Positions 60,066 to 64,000 of a stretch of DNA of 64,000 nt are shown here, in pieces (position 1 is the first letter of the stretch; each line of letters begins with the position of its first letter). The DNA comes from Clostridia bacterium (GTDB lineage Bacteria; Bacillota; Clostridia; Christensenellales; Borkfalkiaceae). Both the position numbers and the translations under genes were made by a program. The stretch is taken from positions 62,001 to 126,000 of the forward strand of contig JAFTTJ010000016.1 of assembly GCA_017466825.1 (NCBI GenBank), in the 5' to 3' direction. The notes under the pieces are model-generated. The model was not told the origin of the DNA. It saw only the letters and a program-made list of their open reading frames with translations, and searched no databases.

Positions 60066-60122
60066 ATGAACAAAAATTACGCTTATTATTATTTTGCATA
60101 CTTTTTTGTAAACCATATTTAA
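60066..60122 (+). CDS. Aromatic leader peptide (18 codons, Phe/Tyr-rich)
   Basis: A short ORF with AAGGA seven bases upstream encodes MNKNYAYYYFAYFFVNHI: five Tyr and three Phe in 18 codons. It lies between the promoter and an intrinsic terminator ahead of aroF, the arrangement of classical phe/tyr attenuation. Ribosome stalling at the Tyr/Phe codons when the charged tRNAs are scarce would control the downstream hairpins. Positions and codon content are directly read; function is inferred from that architecture. Confidence 0.85.
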   Translation: MNKNYAYYYFAYFFVNHI

Positions 60123-60191
60123 TAATATCGGTTATTTTTTGCGTACAAAAAAATCGTTAAGACCGATACGTTTAGATATCGGTCTTTTTTT
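60111..60191 (+). promoter_or_regulatory. Transcription attenuator of the aro operon
   Basis: Three mutually exclusive stems are readable. 1:2 is 60111-60118 (AACCATAT) with 60125-60133 (ATATCGGTT, one bulge). 2:3 is 60126-60132 (TATCGGT) with 60162-60168 (ACCGATA). 3:4 is the terminator AAGACCGATA (60159-60168) with TATCGGTCTT (60177-60186), then seven T. The leader peptide covers segment 1. This is a complete ribosome-mediated attenuator; the aroF start follows at 60204. Confidence 0.85.
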
Positions 60192-60203
60192 ATGGAGTAG
60201 GTT

Positions 60204-61217
60204 ATGATTATCGTAGTAAAGAAAAACTGTGACGAAAAACAACTTGACAACCTTATCAAATGGGTAAAATCGCAAGGGCTCGGCGTTGACGTCAGCCAAG
60301 GCGAACACTCTACCGTTTTAGGACTTATCGGCGACACGCCTAAGGTCGATATCGATCTCGTTCGCTCGATGGATATAGTCGAAAACGTTAAGAGAATTCA
60401 AGAGCCTTACAAAAGCGCTAACAGAAAATTCCATCTGGACGATACCATCGTCGACGTGGGCGGTCATAAATTCGGTGGAGACAACTTCCAAATTATAGCA
60501 GGCCCTTGCTCGGTTGAAAGCGAAGAGCAAATTATAGCGGTTGCAAAAGCCGTAAAGGCTTCGGGCGCAAACCTTCTTCGCGGAGGCGCGTTTAAGCCGA
60601 GAACTTCGCCTTACGCCTTCCAAGGACTTAAAGCGTCGGGCTTAGAACTTTTAAAAAAGGCGAAAGAAGAAACGGGTATGCCCATCGTTACCGAAATTAT
60701 GTCGGTAGCGCATATCGACCTTTTTGAAGACGTAGATATGGTGCAAATCGGCGCTCGTAATATGCAAAACTTCGAACTTTTAAAAGCGGTAGGTAAACTT
60801 AACAAACCCGTACTTTTAAAACGCGGACTTGCAAACACCATTGAAGAGTGGCTTATGAGCGCGGAATATATTATGTCGGAAGGCAACCGCCAAGTCGTGC
60901 TTTGCGAAAGGGGTATAAGGACTTTCGAGCCCATGACGAGAAACACTCTCGACCTTTCGGCTATCCCCCTTTTAAAGGAAAAAACCCACCTTCCCGTAAT
61001 CGTAGATCCAAGCCATGCTTCGGGGCTTTCTAGACTTGTAAAACCCTTGTCGCTCGCAGCGGTAGGCGCAGGCGCGGACGGGCTTATGATAGAAGTGCAT
61101 AACGATCCTACTCACGCGCTTTGCGACGGCGCTCAGTCCCTTCGCCCCGAGCAGTTCGACGAAGTCGTAAAGGCTACCGACGTAATGCTTCCGCTCGTAA
61201 ACAAGCATAGAGATTAA
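60204..61217 (+). CDS. aroF: 3-deoxy-7-phosphoheptulonate synthase (DAHP synthase)
   Basis: A 337-residue enzyme condensing PEP and erythrose 4-phosphate, the first step of aromatic synthesis. The N-terminal ferredoxin-like regulatory domain (residues 1-85) marks the type I-beta AroF form. The barrel has IAGPCSVESEEQ (about residue 96), LRGGAFKPRTSPYAFQG (about 118), LLKRGLANTIEEW and the DPSHASG motif. TATGGAGTAGGTT precedes the ATG. It heads the operon and lies just downstream of the attenuator. Confidence 0.96.
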   Translation: MIIVVKKNCDEKQLDNLIKWVKSQGLGVDVSQGEHSTVLGLIGDTPKVDIDLVRSMDIVENVKRIQEPYKSANRKFHLDDTIVDVGGHKFGGDNFQIIAGPCSVESEEQIIAVAKAVKASGANLLRGGAFKPRTSPYAFQGLKASGLELLKKAKEETGMPIVTEIMSVAHIDLFEDVDMVQIGARNMQNFELLKAVGKLNKPVLLKRGLANTIEEWLMSAEYIMSEGNRQVVLCERGIRTFEPMTRNTLDLSAIPLLKEKTHLPVIVDPSHASGLSRLVKPLSLAAVGAGADGLMIEVHNDPTHALCDGAQSLRPEQFDEVVKATDVMLPLVNKHRD

Positions 61218-61302
61218 ATTAAAAAACAACTAATAATCGACTTATAGGCGGTGTTTTACGTTAAAACACACGCAAAACGACTCAAAGAGAGAGTGATTTA
61301 AA

Positions 61303-62148
61303 ATGAACGTTGCAATTATCGGGCTTGGGCTTATAGGCGCAAGTTTTGGCAAGAGCCTTATTAAAAAAGGCGGTCATAAAGTTTACGGTTACGATATAAA
61401 TAAGGACGTTTTGTTGAAAGCCGAACTCGTAAAGGCTATCGACGCGCCTTTGACTGACGACGATATTAAAGATATCGACCTTTTGATTATTTCGGTTTAT
61501 CCAAGAGCCTTTAAAGAAGTTGCGAAAACCTATCTTCCCAAGATGAAAGACGGAGCGATTTTAATGGACTTTTGCGGAATAAAAAGGGGTATCGAGAAGG
61601 ACATGAAGGACCTTGCCGAAGAGTATAAGGGGGTAACCTTTATCGGAGCGCACCCCATGGCAGGCAGAGAGTTTTCGGGTATAGACCGTTCCCTTTCCAC
61701 CCTGTTTGACAGGGCGACCGTAGTAGTCGTGCCCGTAAAGGCGGATTTATTCGCGTTGGAAAAGATTAGAGATTTGTTTTTATCCGTCGGCTTTTCGGAA
61801 GCCGTGTTTTCAACCGCTTACCGCCACGACGAGATTATAGCCTTTACGTCCCAACTTTGCCACGTCGTTTCAAACGCGTTTATAAAAAGCCCTATGGCTA
61901 GCAGTCACTTTGGTTTTTCGGCGGGCAGTTATAGAGATTTGACTAGAGTTGCAAGGCTCAATCCCACCATGTGGACGGAACTTATGATGGACAACCGTGA
62001 CGTGCTAAAAACCGAACTTGACGGACTTATAGCAAGACTTACGGAGTATTCTAAGGCGCTTGGCGACGGCGACGAACAAGCCCTTTACAATCTTTTGAAG
62101 GAAGGTAGCGATTTAAAAATCGCCATAGATAAAGGAAAGGTAAAATGA
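61303..62148 (+). CDS. tyrA: Prephenate dehydrogenase
   Basis: A 281-residue NAD(P)-dependent enzyme making 4-hydroxyphenylpyruvate from prephenate. Rossmann IIGLGLIGASFGKS at residue 4, GAHPMAGREFSGID near residue 115 (substrate His), and the helical C-terminal domain with TAYRHDEIIAFTSQL. It lacks the ACT domain of longer forms. Its end overlaps aroB by four bases. AGTGATTTAAA precedes the ATG without strong Shine-Dalgarno. Confidence 0.93.
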   Translation: MNVAIIGLGLIGASFGKSLIKKGGHKVYGYDINKDVLLKAELVKAIDAPLTDDDIKDIDLLIISVYPRAFKEVAKTYLPKMKDGAILMDFCGIKRGIEKDMKDLAEEYKGVTFIGAHPMAGREFSGIDRSLSTLFDRATVVVVPVKADLFALEKIRDLFLSVGFSEAVFSTAYRHDEIIAFTSQLCHVVSNAFIKSPMASSHFGFSAGSYRDLTRVARLNPTMWTELMMDNRDVLKTELDGLIARLTEYSKALGDGDEQALYNLLKEGSDLKIAIDKGKVK

Positions 62149-63161
62149 AAGTTATTAACGTAAACGCAAGTCGCAAATATCAAGTCGTTATTCAAGACGA
62201 TTTTTCGGGGCTTAAAGAAAGGGTTGCCGAAGTCTTTAAAGGTAAACTCGCCGTCGTTTACGACGACAACACTCAAAGGCTGTTTTCCGACCAAATTAAA
62301 ACCGCCCTTTCAGGTTTTGAACTTTGCGAAATAACCTTTCCGCACGGCGAGAATACTAAAAGTTTAGAAAATTTCGGACGGCTTTTATCCTTTCTCGCTC
62401 AAAACGGCTTTACGAGAAAGGACGGTATTTTAGCAGTAGGAGGTGGGGTTATAGGTGACTTATGCGGTTTCGTCGCGTCGAGTTATATGCGTGGCATAAC
62501 TTATATTTCATGCCCGACGACCTTGCTCTCTATGGTAGATTCGTCCGTCGGCGGAAAGACTGCCGTCAATCTTCCCCAAGGTAAAAATTTGGTGGGGGCG
62601 TTTTATCAACCTAGCCTTGTTTACGTCGCAATTTCTTGTTTAAACAGTTTACCCCAAAGAGAAATCGAGTGCGGAATGGGCGAAGTGGTAAAATACGCCT
62701 TTTTAGATTGCTCGCTTAAAAAGGAAGATATAATTAGGCGAGATTATCAAGATATTATTTATAAATGTTTGCAAATAAAGCGTAAATTCGTTGAAGAAGA
62801 CGAGTTTGATAAAGGCGAGCGCGCAAAACTTAATTTAGGGCATACCATAGGACACGCCGTGGAAAGTTTGGAAGATTTTAACTATTCGCACGGGCTTTGT
62901 GTTTTTAACGGAATTGACCATATAATCGACTTATCGGTGGACTTTTACGGTTATAACGAAGAAAAAAGGCAAGAACTGTTAAGCCTTTTAAACGCTTACC
63001 CATATACCAAAATCAAACGCCGTACGGCAAGTGAATTGATTGAAAAAATCAAGGTTGACAAAAAAGCTGAAAGCGATTTAATAAATATCGTGCTTATTAA
63101 AGAAATCGGCAATACTCAAGTGGTAAAAATACCTTTACAAAAATTAAAGGAAAGTCTTTAA
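62145..63161 (+). CDS. aroB: 3-dehydroquinate synthase
   Basis: A 338-residue NAD- and zinc-dependent enzyme of the shikimate pathway. GGGVIGDLCGFVASSYMRG near residue 106, SSVGGKTAVNLPQGKN near 142 and the metal-binding HTIGHAVES near residue 230 are present. The ATG overlaps the tyrA stop (AAATGA-type overlap), implying coupling. AGGAAAGG lies upstream. aroA starts one base after the stop. Confidence 0.95.
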   Translation: MKVINVNASRKYQVVIQDDFSGLKERVAEVFKGKLAVVYDDNTQRLFSDQIKTALSGFELCEITFPHGENTKSLENFGRLLSFLAQNGFTRKDGILAVGGGVIGDLCGFVASSYMRGITYISCPTTLLSMVDSSVGGKTAVNLPQGKNLVGAFYQPSLVYVAISCLNSLPQREIECGMGEVVKYAFLDCSLKKEDIIRRDYQDIIYKCLQIKRKFVEEDEFDKGERAKLNLGHTIGHAVESLEDFNYSHGLCVFNGIDHIIDLSVDFYGYNEEKRQELLSLLNAYPYTKIKRRTASELIEKIKVDKKAESDLINIVLIKEIGNTQVVKIPLQKLKESL

Positions 63162-64000
63162 ATGGAAATTAAACTAAATCCCTTTGCGGCGAACGGAAAA
63201 ATTTACGCGCCCCCGTCAAAATCGGTTGCGCATAGATTGCTTATTTGCGCTTCGCTTAAAAAGGGAAAGACGATTATAAAAAACGTCGGCAATTCCGCCG
63301 ACGTCATAGCGACGGTTAGATGTTTAAATTCGCTCGGCGCAAAAATTATTTTGCAAAACGGCAACGCGTTGGTTGAAGGAATAGAAAGGGTTTCCGTCGG
63401 TAAATTGTTAGACGCAGGCGAGAGCGGTTCAACCCTACGCTTTTTGATGCCCGTCGCTTGCGCGCTAGGCGCGGACGCAACTTTTACGGGTACGCAAAAA
63501 CTTTTGTTCCGTCCGAGCGTGTTGCTAACTAGCGAGTTGCAAAGGCACGGCGTAGAAGTGAACGGGTTTTCTTTTAAAGGCAAACTTTTTAGCGGTACTT
63601 ATGAAATCGACGCTAGCGTTAGTTCGCAATATATTACGGGACTGCTTTTCGCATTACCGCTATTAGACGGTGAAAGCAGAATAATAATGCAAGGCGACGT
63701 TGTTAGTAAAGACTATATAAACATAACTTTATCCACCCTTGAAAAATCGGGTATTGCATACGATAAGTCGGGCAATAGCATCGTTATTCAAGGAAATCAA
63801 GAGTATAAACTACCCGACGAATGCGTTTGTGAAGGCGATTGGTCGGGAGCGGCTTTTCCACTTGCGCTCGGCGCAATAAGCGGAAAAGTTACCGTAGCGG
63901 GGCTTGACGTAAACTCTACGCAAGGCGATAGGCAAATTCTTGAAATACTTAAAAAAGCAGGCGCAAAAATAACCGTTTGCGGCGATGAAATTACGGTTAT
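63162..64000 (+). CDS. aroA: EPSP synthase (3-phosphoshikimate 1-carboxyvinyltransferase), 3' end outside window
   Basis: An open frame from the ATG at 63162, directly after the aroB stop, to the window edge. It has PPSKSVAHRLLICASLKKGK near residue 17, the AGESGSTLRFLMPVA motif near residue 87 and LLFRPSVL near residue 110, then the EGDWSGAAFPLALGA region, all family landmarks. About the last third of the protein is beyond the window. TTAAAGGAAAG lies upstream in aroB. It adds enolpyruvate to shikimate 3-phosphate. Confidence 0.95.
   Translation, partial: MEIKLNPFAANGKIYAPPSKSVAHRLLICASLKKGKTIIKNVGNSADVIATVRCLNSLGAKIILQNGNALVEGIERVSVGKLLDAGESGSTLRFLMPVACALGADATFTGTQKLLFRPSVLLTSELQRHGVEVNGFSFKGKLFSGTYEIDASVSSQYITGLLFALPLLDGESRIIMQGDVVSKDYINITLSTLEKSGIAYDKSGNSIVIQGNQEYKLPDECVCEGDWSGAAFPLALGAISGKVTVAGLDVNSTQGDRQILEILKKAGAKITVCGDEITV

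Noticed and set aside
59885..60203. T-box leader ahead of aroF
   Set aside because: I looked for a specifier loop and a T-box antiterminator sequence (the conserved AGGGTGGNACCGCG core) and found none. The leader peptide and three-stem attenuator explain the region.

Overview
The window looks like chromosomal DNA of an endospore-forming, low-to-mid G+C Gram-positive bacterium of the class Clostridia, most likely an uncultured gut lineage. The evidence is Spo0A, SpoIIE and Veg, lipobox-type lipoproteins, the Firmicutes-style order rpsB-tsf-pyrH-frr-uppS-cdsA-dxr-rseP, AGGAG ribosome binding sites and sigma-A-like promoters. The lineage is inferred from gene content only.

Layout. 1-3830: two tandem Na/Pi-cotransporter genes (the first cut by the window edge), separated by a 0.9 kb repeat-rich non-coding stretch. 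4041-9654: spoIIE, galK and an M6-type metalloprotease lipoprotein. 9739-17414: the translation / isoprenoid / phospholipid / intramembrane-protease cluster, followed by an unannotated 59-residue Cys/Pro-rich membrane peptide (17493-17672). 17896-45936: a large carbohydrate locus with an AraC regulator, a CUT1-type ABC importer lacking its ATPase, three relatives of an unrecognised TIM-barrel-like enzyme, and three very large surface proteins carrying ten copies of one unrecognised ~220-residue domain plus InlB-like beta repeats. A 48-residue small gene, a GH78 rhamnosidase, a GH37-like glycosidase and two Gfo/Idh/MocA oxidoreductases complete it. 46114-51291: M3 peptidase, GNAT, GH4 glycosidase with a divergent AraC regulator, and nicotinamidase. 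51385-54971: an integrase plus a restriction-modification pair next to tRNA-Leu(AAG). 55340-58563: ZIP transporter, spo0A, an acidic zinc-ribbon protein and veg. 58646-64000: an aminotransferase divergent from an aromatic amino acid operon (aroF, tyrA, aroB, aroA, the last cut by the window edge).

How the parts fit. The 27 kb carbohydrate locus reads as one system. Surface lipoproteins with repeated modules probably bind a polymer, a secreted or anchored glycosidase-like domain cuts it, the ABC importer takes up products, and cytosolic glycosidases and NAD(P)-dependent oxidoreductases process them. The substrate cannot be read from sequence; GH78 suggests rhamnose-containing glycans.

The most notable non-coding signals are: (1) a complete ribosome-mediated attenuator upstream of aroF, with an 18-codon leader peptide holding 5 Tyr and 3 Phe codons, mutually exclusive 1:2, 2:3 and 3:4 hairpins and a good promoter; (2) an intergenic repeat family whose two stems change sequence but keep pairing between copies; (3) a tRNA-Leu with A at the wobble position whose 3' end is repeated 272 bp away at the edge of the restriction-modification island.
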